A DNA stretch of 64,000 nt from Paracoccus sp. S1E-3 (GCF_013868135.1 NZ_JACEMU010000016.1:372001-436000), one strand, 5' to 3'. Positions 28,499 to 38,243 are shown, counted from the first letter of the stretch. Made by a program: numbers and translations. Notes: generated by a model from the letters alone, not told the origin.

Positions 28499-29380
28499 CT
28501 ACGGGGTCAGCCCTTCGGGGTCCGGCAAGCCGTTCGACCGGCAGCAGGCGGTCAGCGTATTGGCCAGCAGGCAGGCGATGGTCATCGGGCCGACCCCACC
28601 TGGCACCGGGGTGATGGCGCCGGCGACCTCGGCGGCGGATGCGTAATCCACATCGCCGACCAGCCCCTTCTCGGTCCGGTTGATGCCGACATCGATCACC
28701 GTCGCGCCGGGCTTGATCCAGTCGCCCTTGATCATTTCCGGGCGCCCGACGGCGGCCACGACGATATCGGCGCCGCGCACCACCTCGGGCAGATCCTTGG
28801 TTCGCGAATGCGCGACCGTCACCGTGGCGCTGTCGCCCAGCAGCAGGGCCCCCATGGGCTTGCCGACGATGTTCGACCGTCCGATCACCACCGCATTCTT
28901 GCCCGACAGATCCCCCAGGTGATCGCGCAGCAGCATCAGGCAACCCAGCGGCGTGCAGGGCACCATGGCGCCGCGCTGCCCGGTCGCCAGGCGTCCGGCA
29001 TTGGCGACGGAAAACCCGTCCACATCCTTCTTCACCGCGATGGCGTTGATGATCTCATTTTCATCGATATGGGCCGGAAGTGGTAATTGCACCAGAATGC
29101 CATGCACCGCCGGATCGGCGTTCAGCCGCCCGATCAGGGCGAGCAGTTCGGCCTGACCGGCATCGGCGGGCAGCCGATGCTCATAGGAGTTCATCCCCGC
29201 CTCGACCGTCTGGCGCCCCTTTGAAGCGACATAGACCTGGCTGGCGGGGTCGTCGCCGACCAGCACCACCGCGAGGCCGGGCGTGATGCCGTGTTCATCC
29301 TTCAGCGCCGCCACCTGGCTGGCGATTTTCGCCCGCAGCCCCGCCGCGAACGCCTTGCCGTCAATCCGCTGTGCCACCAT
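28499..29380 (-). CDS. folD: Methylenetetrahydrofolate dehydrogenase / methenyltetrahydrofolate cyclohydrolase
   Basis: Bifunctional enzyme of one-carbon metabolism. 293 residues from ATG 29380 ([16 protein letters not shown]). [15 protein letters not shown] carries the catalytic Lys; [14 protein letters not shown] and [14 protein letters not shown] follow; the NADP-binding stretch [17 protein letters not shown] and the C-terminal [16 protein letters not shown] are intact. The start overlaps the end of the upstream chorismate mutase by 20 bases, so they are likely co-transcribed. Confidence 0.96.
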   Translation of the reverse strand: MVAQRIDGKAFAAGLRAKIASQVAALKDEHGITPGLAVVLVGDDPASQVYVASKGRQTVEAGMNSYEHRLPADAGQAELLALIGRLNADPAVHGILVQLPLPAHIDENEIINAIAVKKDVDGFSVANAGRLATGQRGAMVPCTPLGCLMLLRDHLGDLSGKNAVVIGRSNIVGKPMGALLLGDSATVTVAHSRTKDLPEVVRGADIVVAAVGRPEMIKGDWIKPGATVIDVGINRTEKGLVGDVDYASAAEVAGAITPVPGGVGPMTIACLLANTLTACCRSNGLPDPEGLTP

Positions 29381-29672
29381 GACCGCCCCCAAGCTGCGCT
29401 TCTTCCTGCGCAATGAAATGTTCCATCATCAGCCGCCACAGCCCTTCGGCCAGATCCGGGTCCAGCCCGGATTCGGCGGCGCGGCGCCGCGCCAGCGCGG
29501 CCACTTCCTCGACCCGAGCATCGATGCGGGCGGGCAGGCCGACCTGCGCCTTGATCTCGGCGGCGCGGTCGATCAGCCTGCTGCGTTCGGCCAGAAGCGC
29601 GATCAGCTGCGCGTCCAATGCGTCGATGCGGGCGCGCAGCGCCACCATGTTCTGAATGTCTTCATGCGCCAT
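29361..29672 (-). CDS. Chorismate mutase (AroQ type)
   Basis: Converts chorismate to prephenate for Phe/Tyr synthesis. 103 residues from ATG 29672 ([16 protein letters not shown]). The AroQ helical bundle is clear: [30 protein letters not shown], then the catalytic [18 protein letters not shown] and [14 protein letters not shown]. The frame is open further upstream but without family similarity. Free-standing, not fused to prephenate dehydratase. Confidence 0.9.
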   Translation of the reverse strand: MAHEDIQNMVALRARIDALDAQLIALLAERSRLIDRAAEIKAQVGLPARIDARVEEVAALARRRAAESGLDPDLAEGLWRLMMEHFIAQEEAQLGGGHGGTAD

Positions 29673-29835
29673 GGCGGCACTTCTGCCCGCTGGATCGCCA
29701 TCGCGCAAGCCCGAAGCGTGGCAGATTTGCCGCAGCGCGGAGATGACGGTTCCGTGACGGAACTCCGACTGCGCACCGGACGTTTTCCTGCATCTCGAAG
29801 ACGAGCGGCATTTTGCCGCGATGAAAGGAAACGCC

Positions 29836-29916
29836 ATGGATAAGCTTGGCGTCGTTATCAATCTGGGGTTCGGCTTCGCACTCGTCGTGTTGGCCTCAGT
29901 GCTTATGGTCTTGTGA
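29836..29916 (+). CDS. Possible 26-residue single-pass membrane peptide
   Basis: Short frame MDKLGVVINLGFGFALVVLA followed by SVLMVL and a TGA. It is preceded by AAAGGAAACGCC before the ATG, a good ribosome binding site, and followed 57 bases on by a strong hairpin. It is almost all one hydrophobic helix. I do not recognise it. It could be a regulatory small membrane protein or a chance frame; the ribosome site and terminator support a real unit. Confidence 0.5.
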   Translation: MDKLGVVINLGFGFALVVLASVLMVL

Positions 29917-29972
29917 TACGCGTCAGTTCTTACGGTGTTGTAACGAGTGCGGCGAAAGCCGTTATGTTAAGA

Positions 29973-30000
29973 CAAACCCCGACCGAACGGCCGGGGTTTG
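29973..30000. terminator. Bidirectional hairpin between 29836 peptide and ftsH
   Basis: CAAACCCCG (29973-29981) pairs with CGGGGTTTG (29992-30000), nine base pairs plus a possible two-pair inner stem. On the plus strand it continues TTGTTGAAG; on the minus strand TCTTAACATAA. It lies 25 bases beyond the ftsH stop and probably ends both transcripts. Confidence 0.75.
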
Positions 30001-30024
30001 TTGTTGAAGACAGGATGGCGGCGG

Positions 30025-31917
30025 TCAGGATTGCGGCACCGGCGCGCCCCCTTCGGCCGCACGCCCGGCCTTCGGCGCGGTGCTGACCTGCGGGATGCCC
30101 GAGGACGGGGTATCATCATCGCCACCCAGCGCCTCGCCGCGGATGACCTTGCCGATTTCCTCACCGGTGAGGGTTTCGAATTCCAGCAGGCCCTGGGCCA
30201 GACGCTCGAACTCCTCCTCTTTCTCGGTCAGGATCCGGTGGGCGGTCTGATAGCCTTCCTCGATCAGGTCGCGGACCTCCTGCTCGATCAGCTCCTTCGT
30301 CGCCGCCGAGACCGAGAACCCCCCGGTCGAGCCGTTATAGCCCTCATGCGCCTCGGCATAATCGATATTGCCGACCTTGTCGGACATGCCCCAGCGCATC
30401 ACCATGGCCCGCGCCAGCGCGGACGCCTGCTGAATATCGCCGGCCGGCCCGTTCGAGACCCCTTCCTCGCCATATTTGATGATTTCGGCTGCCTTGCCCG
30501 CCATGGTCATGGCCAGGCGCTGCTTGGCCTCGTCCTTGTGGAAGTTCAGCCGGTCCATCTCGGGCAGGGACACCACCATGCCGAGCGCGCCACCGCGTGG
30601 GATGATCGTGGCCTTATAGACCGGGTCGGTCTTGTCCAGCGTCAGGCCCACGATGGCGTGGCCCGCCTCGTGATAGGCGGTCTTTTCCTTCTGCTCGGGC
30701 GTCAGGACCATGCTGCGCCGCTCGACGCCCAGCATGACCTTGTCCTTGGCATTCTCGAAATCTTCCATGGTCACGAAGCGACGCCCGATGCGCGCGGCCA
30801 TCAGCGCGGCCTCGTTCACCAGGTTCATCAGATCCGCGCCCGAGAAACCCGGCGTGCCGCGCGCGATGATGCGCAGATCGACATCAGGGCCCTGCGGCAC
30901 CTTCTTGGCGTGGACGCCCAGGATCTTCTCACGCCCCTTGATGTCGGGGTTCGGGACATGAATCTGGCGGTCGAAGCGGCCAGGGCGCAGCAGCGCCGGG
31001 TCCAGCACGTCCTTGCGGTTGGTGGCGGCGATGATGATGACGCCTTCATTGGCGTCAAAGCCGTCCATCTCGACCAGCAGCTGGTTCAGCGTCTGTTCGC
31101 GCTCGTCATTGCCGCCACCGATGCCGACGCCGCGCGCCCGGCCAACGGCGTCGATCTCGTCGATGAAGACGATGCAGGGGGCGGATTTCTTCGCCTGTTC
31201 GAACATGTCGCGGACGCGGGATGCGCCGACGCCCACGAACATTTCCACGAAATCGGAACCCGAGATGGTGAAGAAGGGCACGCCCGCCTCGCCGGCGATG
31301 GCGCGCGCGAGCAGCGTCTTACCGGTGCCGGGCGGGCCGACCAGCAGCGCGCCTTTCGGGATCTTGCCGCCCAGACGGCTGAATTTCTGCGGATTACGAA
31401 GGAATTCGACGATCTCCTCCAGCTCCTCCTTGGCCTCGTCGATGCCGGCCACGTCGTCGAAGGTCACCCGGCCATGCTTTTCGGTCAGAAGCTTGGCGCG
31501 CGATTTGCCAAAGCCCATCGCCCCGCCTTTGCCGCCGCCCTGCATGCGGTTCATGAAGAAGATCCACACCCCGATCAGCAGGATGAAGGGCAGCCAGACG
31601 CCGATGATCGACATGAAGCCCGATTGCTGCTGGCGCTCGACCCGCACATCGACATTCTTGGCGATCAGCTTGTCGGCGATTTCCTCACCCTGAGGACGGA
31701 TGGTGGTGAACTGGTTGCCGTCGGCGGTCTTGTAATAGACCTGCTCACCATCGATCGTTGCCGAGGCGACCTGGTCGTTGTCGACCTGGCTCATGAATTC
31801 CGAATAGCTCACCTGACGGCTGTTCATCTGCGAGGCACCGTCGCTGAACAGGTTGAACAGCGCGAGGATCATCAGAAACAGAACGACCCAGAAGGCGATA
31901 TTGCGTGCGTTACCCAA
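30025..31917 (-). CDS. ftsH: ATP-dependent zinc metalloprotease FtsH
   Basis: Membrane-anchored AAA+ protease degrading misfolded and regulatory membrane proteins. I choose a TTG start at 31917 (reads [11 protein letters not shown] after Met): a GGAGG lies eight bases upstream, and the upstream ATG at 31986 overlaps tilS and adds an unconserved stretch. 630 residues. Two membrane helices (about 5-25 and 100-120), Walker [17 protein letters not shown], Walker [13 protein letters not shown], second region of homology, and zinc motif [12 protein letters not shown]. Downstream of tilS as usual. Confidence 0.95.
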   Translation of the reverse strand: MGNARNIAFWVVLFLMILALFNLFSDGASQMNSRQVSYSEFMSQVDNDQVASATIDGEQVYYKTADGNQFTTIRPQGEEIADKLIAKNVDVRVERQQQSGFMSIIGVWLPFILLIGVWIFFMNRMQGGGKGGAMGFGKSRAKLLTEKHGRVTFDDVAGIDEAKEELEEIVEFLRNPQKFSRLGGKIPKGALLVGPPGTGKTLLARAIAGEAGVPFFTISGSDFVEMFVGVGASRVRDMFEQAKKSAPCIVFIDEIDAVGRARGVGIGGGNDEREQTLNQLLVEMDGFDANEGVIIIAATNRKDVLDPALLRPGRFDRQIHVPNPDIKGREKILGVHAKKVPQGPDVDLRIIARGTPGFSGADLMNLVNEAALMAARIGRRFVTMEDFENAKDKVMLGVERRSMVLTPEQKEKTAYHEAGHAIVGLTLDKTDPVYKATIIPRGGALGMVVSLPEMDRLNFHKDEAKQRLAMTMAGKAAEIIKYGEEGVSNGPAGDIQQASALARAMVMRWGMSDKVGNIDYAEAHEGYNGSTGGFSVSAATKELIEQEVRDLIEEGYQTAHRILTEKEEEFERLAQGLLEFETLTGEEIGKVIRGEALGGDDDTPSSGIPQVSTAPKAGRAAEGGAPVPQS

Positions 31918-31975
31918 AGGGCGGTCCTCCGGCGGGAAAGGGTTTGGCCTGAAAATAGGGATTCGGGGGCGGGGT

Positions 31976-33223
31976 TCAATGCCCAAGCAGGATTCCTTGG
32001 AAATCCATCATGCCACGCAACGGTTCCGCCGTCAGCCCCTGCGCGGGCGCCAAGGCTGGCACGATCAGGTGACCGCCGCGCCGGATGGCCGGCAGTGCCT
32101 GCGCCTCCAGATGGGTCAGCCCGGCGCCGCGCCAATCGGCCGCAGGGGCATCCGCCCCCAGCGGCACGACCGAATCACCCCGCTGCAAACCGCCGATGCG
32201 CCAGCGATTGTCCCAGATCCCGGCAACGAGACCGGCCCTTGCGGCGGCCGCGGCCTCCCGGTGGATCAGCAACGCCGCGCCGGGATCCAGCACAGCGCCG
32301 TCCAGCGTCACCCGCGCCCCACGCGCCAGCGCCGCCAGCGCATGTTCGACCCCGGCCCTGCGCGGCGGATAGCCCGCGCCGGTGACAAAGCGCACCGCCG
32401 CGACGATCAGCCGCCGTTGCTGCTCGACCGGTGCCGCCTCGAAAGCGGCGCGGTTCAGCAGCAGCGCGCCATGGCGTGCCTTGGCGCTGTCCAGCAGCGG
32501 CATCAGCGCGGCATTCAGCGCCGCCCGCGCGCTGTCGAGATGGGCCGCGGACTGCGCCAGCGCTGCCGGGTCCAGCCCCAGCGCCGCGATGGCCTGCCGC
32601 GCGCGCACCCGTTCAAAGCGGTCGCTGTCATTGCTGGGATCGTCGATCCAGCTCACCCGCAGGCCACGAAGATAGTCGCGCAACTCCACCCGCCCGATCC
32701 CCAGCAGGGGGCGCAGCCAGATCATGCCGCGATCGGTTCGGCGCGCGGCCATGGCGGCCAGCCCATCAATGCCGGCGCCGCGCGCCAGTCGCATCAGCAG
32801 GGTCTCGGCGATATCGTCGCGGGTGTGGCCGAGCGCCACCGCGTCCAGCCCCAGCCTTTGCGCCCACTCGGCCAGCAGGTCCAGCCGCGCCTGCCGTGCA
32901 TTGGCCATTAGGTTGCCCGGCGCATCCGCTGCCTGCCAACGCAGGACCTGATGCGGAAGACCGAGCCGGGCCGCCGCAGCCCCCGCCGCCGCCGCCTCAG
33001 CAGCCGATTCGGGGCGCAACCCGTGATCCACCGTCGCCGCGGCCAATGCCCAGCCGCGCGCCGCCGCCCATTCGACGGTCAGATGCATCAGCGCGACGGA
33101 ATCGCCCCCGCCCGACAGCGCGATGCCAAGGCCGCGCGCATCGCCCGCCAGCACATCCAGCGCCGCGAAAGCCCGCGCCCGGACATCGCCGGGCGCCGCA
33201 TCATCGGGGATTTCAGTTCGCAC
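31976..33223 (-). CDS. tilS: tRNA(Ile)-lysidine synthetase
   Basis: Modifies C34 of tRNA-Ile(CAU) to lysidine. 415 residues. PP-loop ATP motif ALSGGGDSVALMHL near residues 34-47, then ATVDHGLRPES and ALGHTRDDIAETLLMRLARGAG, RPLLGIGRVELRDYL. The start overlaps the end of the upstream cpoB by 11 bases and the stop lies just upstream of ftsH, the common tol-tilS-ftsH order. Confidence 0.95.
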   Translation of the reverse strand: MRTEIPDDAAPGDVRARAFAALDVLAGDARGLGIALSGGGDSVALMHLTVEWAAARGWALAAATVDHGLRPESAAEAAAAGAAAARLGLPHQVLRWQAADAPGNLMANARQARLDLLAEWAQRLGLDAVALGHTRDDIAETLLMRLARGAGIDGLAAMAARRTDRGMIWLRPLLGIGRVELRDYLRGLRVSWIDDPSNDSDRFERVRARQAIAALGLDPAALAQSAAHLDSARAALNAALMPLLDSAKARHGALLLNRAAFEAAPVEQQRRLIVAAVRFVTGAGYPPRRAGVEHALAALARGARVTLDGAVLDPGAALLIHREAAAAARAGLVAGIWDNRWRIGGLQRGDSVVPLGADAPAADWRGAGLTHLEAQALPAIRRGGHLIVPALAPAQGLTAEPLRGMMDFQGILLGH

Positions 33224-34250
33224 CGCCCTCGTCCGCAGCGGCCAGTTCGGCGCAGGCGGCGGTCTCGGCCAGCGGTGCGGCCTCGGCCGCTTCGGGCGAG
33301 GCGGGGAAGCGTCGGGTCAACTCGTCCAGATAGGGGCAGGCATCGCCGGGCGCGCCGAGCCCGGTCATCGCCTGCGAAAGCGCCAGCAGGCTGGCCGGTG
33401 CCCGCGGGCCGTCCGGGGCGGCGGAAAAGGCCAGCAGATAGGACTGCGCGGCCTGATTCAACTGACCATCCCCCTGACGCGCGATTCCCTGCAGATACAG
33501 GGCCTCGGCCGTCAGCGGGCCGCCGGCATGGGCGGTGACCAGATGGTCCAGCTTGGCCTTGGCCGGCGCCCAGTCCTGCGCCGCGACCAGGCCGCGGATC
33601 TCGGCGAATTCGCGTGCCTCCTCCTCGGTGGGGGGCGTCGCGACAGTCTCGGGCTCGGCCATGGGCGGCAGTGTCTCGGCGCTGACATCAGAGGGCGGCG
33701 GCGGCACCGGACCACCGCCCGGCGCCGGGGCCACGGCCCCCTGCCCGCCCAGATCGGCGGTCATCAGCGCACCCAGATCGCAATTGGCGTCCAGCTCGCA
33801 CAGGCGGAACTCAATGTCGCCGATGCGGTTGGTGCCTTCCGCCACCACCTGCTTGATCCGGTTGGAAAGCTGCTCGGTCTTCTCGGTCACGGCGGCGATC
33901 TGGGCTTCCATCGCGTTCATCCGGTCGATGGCCGAATCACCCCCTGCCGCCACGAAACCCTGTGCCCCCGAGGCCAGAAGCTGGGCCCTGAGCGCCTGCA
34001 GATCAGCCGAAACCTCGCGCAGGTTGGCCTGCATGTCGGCCAGCGTGGCCGCGTCGACCTGCGGGCGCGCAGCGGCATTTTCGGCTTCCACCTCGGCCGC
34101 GATCTCATCGGTGGAGGGGATCGCCTCCAGCCCCTGAGCGAGGGCAGGATCGTTCACCACCACGCCATTGGGCAGAACGATGGCCTCCTGCGCCAGCATG
34201 GGCAGGGCGGTCAGCGCCACCAGCCCGAGAACGGCGACAGCAGAGCGCAT
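33213..34250 (-). CDS. cpoB: Cell division coordinator CpoB (YbgF), Tol-Pal accessory
   Basis: Periplasmic protein that ties Tol-Pal activity to septal peptidoglycan synthesis. 345 residues from ATG 34250, with signal peptide MRSAVAVLGLVALTALPMLA. Then a coiled-coil region (ADMQANLREVSADLQALRAQ, EKTEQLSNRIKQVV), a Pro/Ala-rich linker, and a C-terminal TPR region (RGLVAAQDWAPAKAKLDHLV to YLDELTRRFP). The start overlaps the pal stop (TGATG). A longer reading upstream is not credible because it runs inside pal. Confidence 0.9.
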   Translation of the reverse strand: MRSAVAVLGLVALTALPMLAQEAIVLPNGVVVNDPALAQGLEAIPSTDEIAAEVEAENAAARPQVDAATLADMQANLREVSADLQALRAQLLASGAQGFVAAGGDSAIDRMNAMEAQIAAVTEKTEQLSNRIKQVVAEGTNRIGDIEFRLCELDANCDLGALMTADLGGQGAVAPAPGGGPVPPPPSDVSAETLPPMAEPETVATPPTEEEAREFAEIRGLVAAQDWAPAKAKLDHLVTAHAGGPLTAEALYLQGIARQGDGQLNQAAQSYLLAFSAAPDGPRAPASLLALSQAMTGLGAPGDACPYLDELTRRFPASPEAAEAAPLAETAACAELAAADEGGAN

Positions 34251-34804
34251 CAGACGCCCGCCGCGGGCGGGGCGACGACGGTGACGGCGCGGCGGTTGCG
34301 CGCCAAGCAGCTCGCCTCCGAGGCGCAGATCGACGCCGGGCGTTCCTTGCCGAAGGAAACGGTGCGGATGCGGCCGGCCTCGACCCCCTTGGCGACCAGA
34401 TATTCCTGCACCGAAGTCGCCCGCCGCGCCCCCAGCGCCAGATTGAATTCGCGGGTTCCGGGTTCGTCCGCATGCCCCTCGACCACGGCAGTGAAGCCGG
34501 CATTCTGGACCAGCCATTGCGCCTGACGCGACAGGGTGGTGCGGGCTTCCTCGGACAGGGAGGTTTCGGCTTCAGCGAAATAGACGGTGGCACCGGCGGC
34601 GGCGAAATCGGCGCCGAGGGCCACGGTGTCGGCGCCCGGCAGGCGGTTGCCCGCCACATTGACATCGCCGCGATAGACGACATTTCCCCCGGCGGTCGAG
34701 ACATAGGGATCGGTGACGGGTGCCGATGCCTGCGGCGTATCATTCGGCATATTGCATGCCGACAGCGCCAGAACGGCCGCGATCAGGGTCAGGGTCACAC
34801 GCAT
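34250..34804 (-). CDS. pal: Peptidoglycan-associated lipoprotein Pal
   Basis: Outer-membrane lipoprotein binding peptidoglycan and TolB. 184 residues; lipobox VLALSAC (Cys17), then a disordered linker and an OmpA-type domain with VYFAEAETSLSEEARTTL, VEGHADEPGTREFNLALGARRA, and the meso-DAP-binding region. Follows tolB by 21 bases and is coupled to cpoB. Confidence 0.95.
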   Translation of the reverse strand: MRVTLTLIAAVLALSACNMPNDTPQASAPVTDPYVSTAGGNVVYRGDVNVAGNRLPGADTVALGADFAAAGATVYFAEAETSLSEEARTTLSRQAQWLVQNAGFTAVVEGHADEPGTREFNLALGARRATSVQEYLVAKGVEAGRIRTVSFGKERPASICASEASCLARNRRAVTVVAPPAAGV

Positions 34805-34825
34805 CAGACTGTTTCCTCGGCCTTT

Positions 34826-36142
34826 TTAAGGCAGCAACGGCCCCCAGGCAGGGTCCGACGCCGCATCATTCAGCGCAACTGGTCGCATGTTTCGCCCGGT
34901 AATGTCCACAGAATGCAACTGCGGGACCTCATCGTCGGCGGTCAGGCGTGTGAAGATCAACACACGGCCGTTCGGCGCCCAGCTTGGCCCGGAATCGCGA
35001 CCGCCCTCGGACAGAAGCTGCTCGCCCGAGCCATCGGGCCGCATCACCCCGATGGACGAACCCGCCTTGGTCTGGCGCGTGAAGGCGATCCGGTCGCCGC
35101 GCGGCGACCAGGCCGGCTCGCCATAACTTCCCCCACCGTCGCCGAAGGAAATACGCGTCGGTTCCGATCCGTCAGCGCGCATCACATACAGCTGCGACGA
35201 CCCCGAGCGATCGCTTTCGAAGACGATATGGCGGCCGTCCGGCGACCAGCTGGGCGCGGTGTCGATGGCCGGACCCAGCGTGATCGGCTTGGCAAAGCTC
35301 GGGTTGGCGACCTCCATGATCCAGATGTCGGTGTTGCCGCTGCTTTCGCGCGAAAAGGCGATCCATTTCCCGTCGGGCGAGAAGCGCGGCGCGAAGCTCA
35401 TGGCGCGCGGATCGCGGGTCAGCGCGGTCGACGTGACGGTCTCCACGTCCAGCGACATGATCTGCGGCACGCCGCTGGCAAAGCTGGTATAGAGCACCGT
35501 CTGCCCATCGGGCGAGAAGCGCGGCGACAGCACGAGATCGTCCTTCGAAGTCAGCCATTTGACGCCCGCGCCGTCATAATCCATCACCCCGACCCGCTTG
35601 ACACGTTCGGTCGCCGGGCCGCTTTCACCGATGAAGGCGATGCGGCTGTCGAAATACGGGGTCTCGCCGGTGATGCGGGCATAGATCTGGTCGGCGATCT
35701 TGTGCGCGGCGCGCCGCCACCCCTCGCGCGGCGAGACGAACTGCATTCCGTCCCCCAGCGGCTGACCGGCGAAGACGTCGAACAGCCGGAAGCGCAGCAT
35801 GACCGAATCGCCCTCGAGGGCGACCTGACCGGTCACCAGCGCCTCGGTCCCGGTTGCTTTCCAGGCGATATAATCGACGGTGCGGTCGAAGCCCGTCGCC
35901 GGGCTGCTTTCGGGTTCGGTCATCTCAAACAGGCCGGTGCCGTTCAGGTCGTCGGCGATGACGGCGGTGATATCGCCCAACAGTTCGCCAGCACCGCCCG
36001 CATCCTCGAAGCGCAGAGCGACGGGCATGGGGCGGACGACGCCCTCGGTGATCTCGATGCGCAAGGGGGCGTCCTGCGCAAGCGCCGGCAGCGGCCCAAG
36101 CAACGCAGCGGCCAACAGGGCAAAGGCGGCGCGCCGCATCAT
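34826..36142 (-). CDS. tolB: Tol-Pal system beta-propeller protein TolB
   Basis: Periplasmic propeller that shuttles between Pal and TolA. 438 residues with signal peptide MMRRAAFALLAAALLGPLPALA. N-terminal domain (PLRIEITEGVVRPMPVALRF) followed by repeated propeller blades, each with the FSPDGQTVLYTS or WSPDGRHIVFES pattern; at least five such WD/TolB-box repeats are visible. Its start overlaps the preceding TolA-C-like gene by four bases. Confidence 0.96.
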   Translation of the reverse strand: MMRRAAFALLAAALLGPLPALAQDAPLRIEITEGVVRPMPVALRFEDAGGAGELLGDITAVIADDLNGTGLFEMTEPESSPATGFDRTVDYIAWKATGTEALVTGQVALEGDSVMLRFRLFDVFAGQPLGDGMQFVSPREGWRRAAHKIADQIYARITGETPYFDSRIAFIGESGPATERVKRVGVMDYDGAGVKWLTSKDDLVLSPRFSPDGQTVLYTSFASGVPQIMSLDVETVTSTALTRDPRAMSFAPRFSPDGKWIAFSRESSGNTDIWIMEVANPSFAKPITLGPAIDTAPSWSPDGRHIVFESDRSGSSQLYVMRADGSEPTRISFGDGGGSYGEPAWSPRGDRIAFTRQTKAGSSIGVMRPDGSGEQLLSEGGRDSGPSWAPNGRVLIFTRLTADDEVPQLHSVDITGRNMRPVALNDAASDPAWGPLLP

Positions 36143-36498
36143 GACATGGCTCCGATTCCGTCGGCAGTAAAGGTGATCTCGATCAGGTCCCAGGCATCAT
36201 AGCGATCCTTCGGCAGATCGTAACCCGCGCGCGCGCAGCGAAGCACCGCCCGCCGCGCCGCTTCGAACGCGGTCTGCGCTGCCGTGCCCACCACCACAAA
36301 ACTGTCTGCGACGGGGCGGCCGTCAGGGGTCATGGCGAAGCGCAGGGTAACGCGTGGGTCGACCCCCTGCGCGAGTGTCCAGCAGCTTTCGACCCTGCCC
36401 GCGAAACCGGTCTTTTCCGCCGGGGACAGCGCAGCCGGCTGCGCCAGCGCCGCGACCGGCGCCAGCATCATCGCTGTCAGGGCGCGCCGGACGCTCAT
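36139..36498 (-). CDS. Free-standing TolA C-terminal-domain paralogue
   Basis: 119 residues from ATG 36498 with a signal peptide (MSVRRALTAMMLAPVAALA). The mature part aligns with the last ~105 residues of the neighbouring TolA: LSPAEKTGFAGRVESCW against MTQAEKDGFRDAVQSCW, TPDGRPVADSFVVVG against SRDGRPDPDSFRIVG, AFEAARRAVLRCARAGYDLP against AFEAARRAILRCAGSGYKLP, including both Cys. It lacks the TolA membrane anchor and long helix. It sits between tolA and tolB with ATGA overlaps at both ends, so it is translated with them. Probably a soluble periplasmic partner of TolB or Pal; this is inference. Confidence 0.85.
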   Translation of the reverse strand: MSVRRALTAMMLAPVAALAQPAALSPAEKTGFAGRVESCWTLAQGVDPRVTLRFAMTPDGRPVADSFVVVGTAAQTAFEAARRAVLRCARAGYDLPKDRYDAWDLIEITFTADGIGAMS

Positions 36499-38243
36499 TC
36501 GAAACCCTCGACGCCGTTGGGCGTGAAGGTCATCTCGACATCGTCCCATTCGTTATACTTGGCCGCCGGCAACTTATAGCCCGAACCGGCGCAGCGCAGG
36601 ATCGCGCGGCGCGCGGCTTCGAAGGCCTGCTGGCGGGCGCCGTCGACCTCGGGCGCGCCGACGATGCGGAAGCTGTCAGGATCGGGGCGGCCGTCGCGGC
36701 TCATGGTGAAGCCGACCACGACGCGGGTTTCCAGCGCCTCAATCGAGGCGGTGCCGAGGTTCCAGCACGACTGCACCGCATCGCGGAACCCGTCCTTCTC
36801 GGCCTGAGTCATCGGCACGCTGGCAATGTCCACCGCCTCGCGCGGGGGCAGCTGCGACGGCCGGGTCTCGCCCATCGCATCGGCAAGCGCATCGTCCAGA
36901 TCATTCGCCTCGATCCGGGCGCTGCCGGCTTCGTTCAGCGCATCGGTCAGCACGTCCGACCCGCCGCCCTCGCCCTCGCCTTCGGGCGCGTTGCCGTCGA
37001 CCGGGCTGGGGGTGGCTTCCTGCGCGTTCTGCGCGGCGTCCTGCAGGCGCTGCTGCTCGGCGAGCCGCTCGGCAAGCGCGGTCTGGCGCGCCAGTTCGGC
37101 CTGCGCAGCAGCGCGGATATCGGCCAGTTCGCGTTCCTCGGCCTCGCGGGCCAGGCGGCGCTGTTCCTCCTCCTCGATCTGGCGGGCGATGTCGGCCAGC
37201 CGTTCCTGCTCGGCGCGGCGTTCTTCCGCGCGGCGCTGTTCTTCCGCGCGGCGCTGTTCCTCGGCGCGGCGTTCTGCGGCCAGACGCTCCTGTTCGCGGC
37301 GCTCAGCTTCGGCGCGGGCCTCCTCCTCACGGCGGGCTGCTTCGGCACGGCGTTCTTCCGCGCGCCGTTGGGCTTCGGCGCGCTCGGCCTCCTGCCGTGC
37401 GGCTTCGGCGCGGCGCGCTTCCTCAGCGCGTTCGGCCTCCGCACGTGCGGCTGCGGCGCGTTCTTCTTCGGCGCGGGCGGCGGCGGCGCGGGCTTCACGC
37501 TCCTGTGCGGCCTCCTGCGCTTCGGCGGCGGCGATGGCGGCCTGGCGGTCTTCCTCGGCCTGGGCGGCGGTCGCCAGACGTTCCCGCTCGGCGGCCGCTA
37601 CGGCAGCTTCGGCACGGGCCGCTTCGCGCGCGGCAACGACGGCTTCGCGCAGCCCCGCCGGACGATCCGGTGGCGGGGCTGAGCGATCCAGCGCCAGCGC
37701 CGAGCGCGGCGTCACAGGCTGGTCGGGCCGCGCCGGGGCGGCGGTGTCGGGGGTTGCCTCGGTGCGCGGCGTGTCGGGCGCGACCTCGGCATCGGGGGCC
37801 TGCGGGACCGGCGCGATGGTCGCCACGTCGACGGGCGGCCGCGCGGTTTCCAGATCGCTGAGATCGGGCGCCGGTTCGGCCGTGGTCGAGGGCTGGGGCA
37901 GCGCCGCAGCCGTGGTGTCTGGCTCGGGCGCCTCGAGCGCCACGTCGGGGCCTTCGGCGGCGCTGGTATCGCCGGGCGTCTGCGGCTGCGCGGGGGCATC
38001 GCCATCGGCCTGACCCACCGGGCCGGCCCCGCGCGAGCGTGCGGCCATTTCCTCGAACTGCTGGTTCGAGATCGTCGTCACCTCGGTCATTTCAACCGGC
38101 GGACTGTCATCGGCGGCGAACAGCGCCCCCCCGATGATGGCCCACAGGACCAGCACCGTGTGGCCGACGCCGGAAATCCACACGCCCACGCGTTCGGCGC
38201 GGTCCCGGCCCGGCGGCATCTGGTGTTCAAGCGGATCCAGCAT
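36495..38243 (-). CDS. tolA: Tol-Pal system protein TolA
   Basis: Inner-membrane protein that spans the periplasm and links TolQR to Pal. 582 residues, longer than E. coli TolA. One membrane helix near residues 22-45 (VGHTVLVLWAIIGGALF), a Pro/Asp-rich segment to about residue 190, then a very long Ala/Glu/Arg helix (190-405, with repeated EERRAEEQRRA-like units), a linker, and the C-terminal TolA domain with QSCWNLGTASIEALETRVVV. The helix is encoded by imperfect DNA repeats. Overlaps the next gene by four bases. Confidence 0.93.
   Translation of the reverse strand: MLDPLEHQMPPGRDRAERVGVWISGVGHTVLVLWAIIGGALFAADDSPPVEMTEVTTISNQQFEEMAARSRGAGPVGQADGDAPAQPQTPGDTSAAEGPDVALEAPEPDTTAAALPQPSTTAEPAPDLSDLETARPPVDVATIAPVPQAPDAEVAPDTPRTEATPDTAAPARPDQPVTPRSALALDRSAPPPDRPAGLREAVVAAREAARAEAAVAAAERERLATAAQAEEDRQAAIAAAEAQEAAQEREARAAAARAEEERAAAARAEAERAEEARRAEAARQEAERAEAQRRAEERRAEAARREEEARAEAERREQERLAAERRAEEQRRAEEQRRAEERRAEQERLADIARQIEEEEQRRLAREAEERELADIRAAAQAELARQTALAERLAEQQRLQDAAQNAQEATPSPVDGNAPEGEGEGGGSDVLTDALNEAGSARIEANDLDDALADAMGETRPSQLPPREAVDIASVPMTQAEKDGFRDAVQSCWNLGTASIEALETRVVVGFTMSRDGRPDPDSFRIVGAPEVDGARQQAFEAARRAILRCAGSGYKLPAAKYNEWDDVEMTFTPNGVEGFE
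37217..37276. repeat. Short tandem repeats inside tolA
   Basis: About three imperfect 18-base units of the form TTCTTCCGCGCGGCGCTG, encoding the charged EEQRRAEEQRRAEERRAE part of the TolA helix. Such repeats can change copy number by slippage while keeping frame (multiples of three). Confidence 0.6.
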
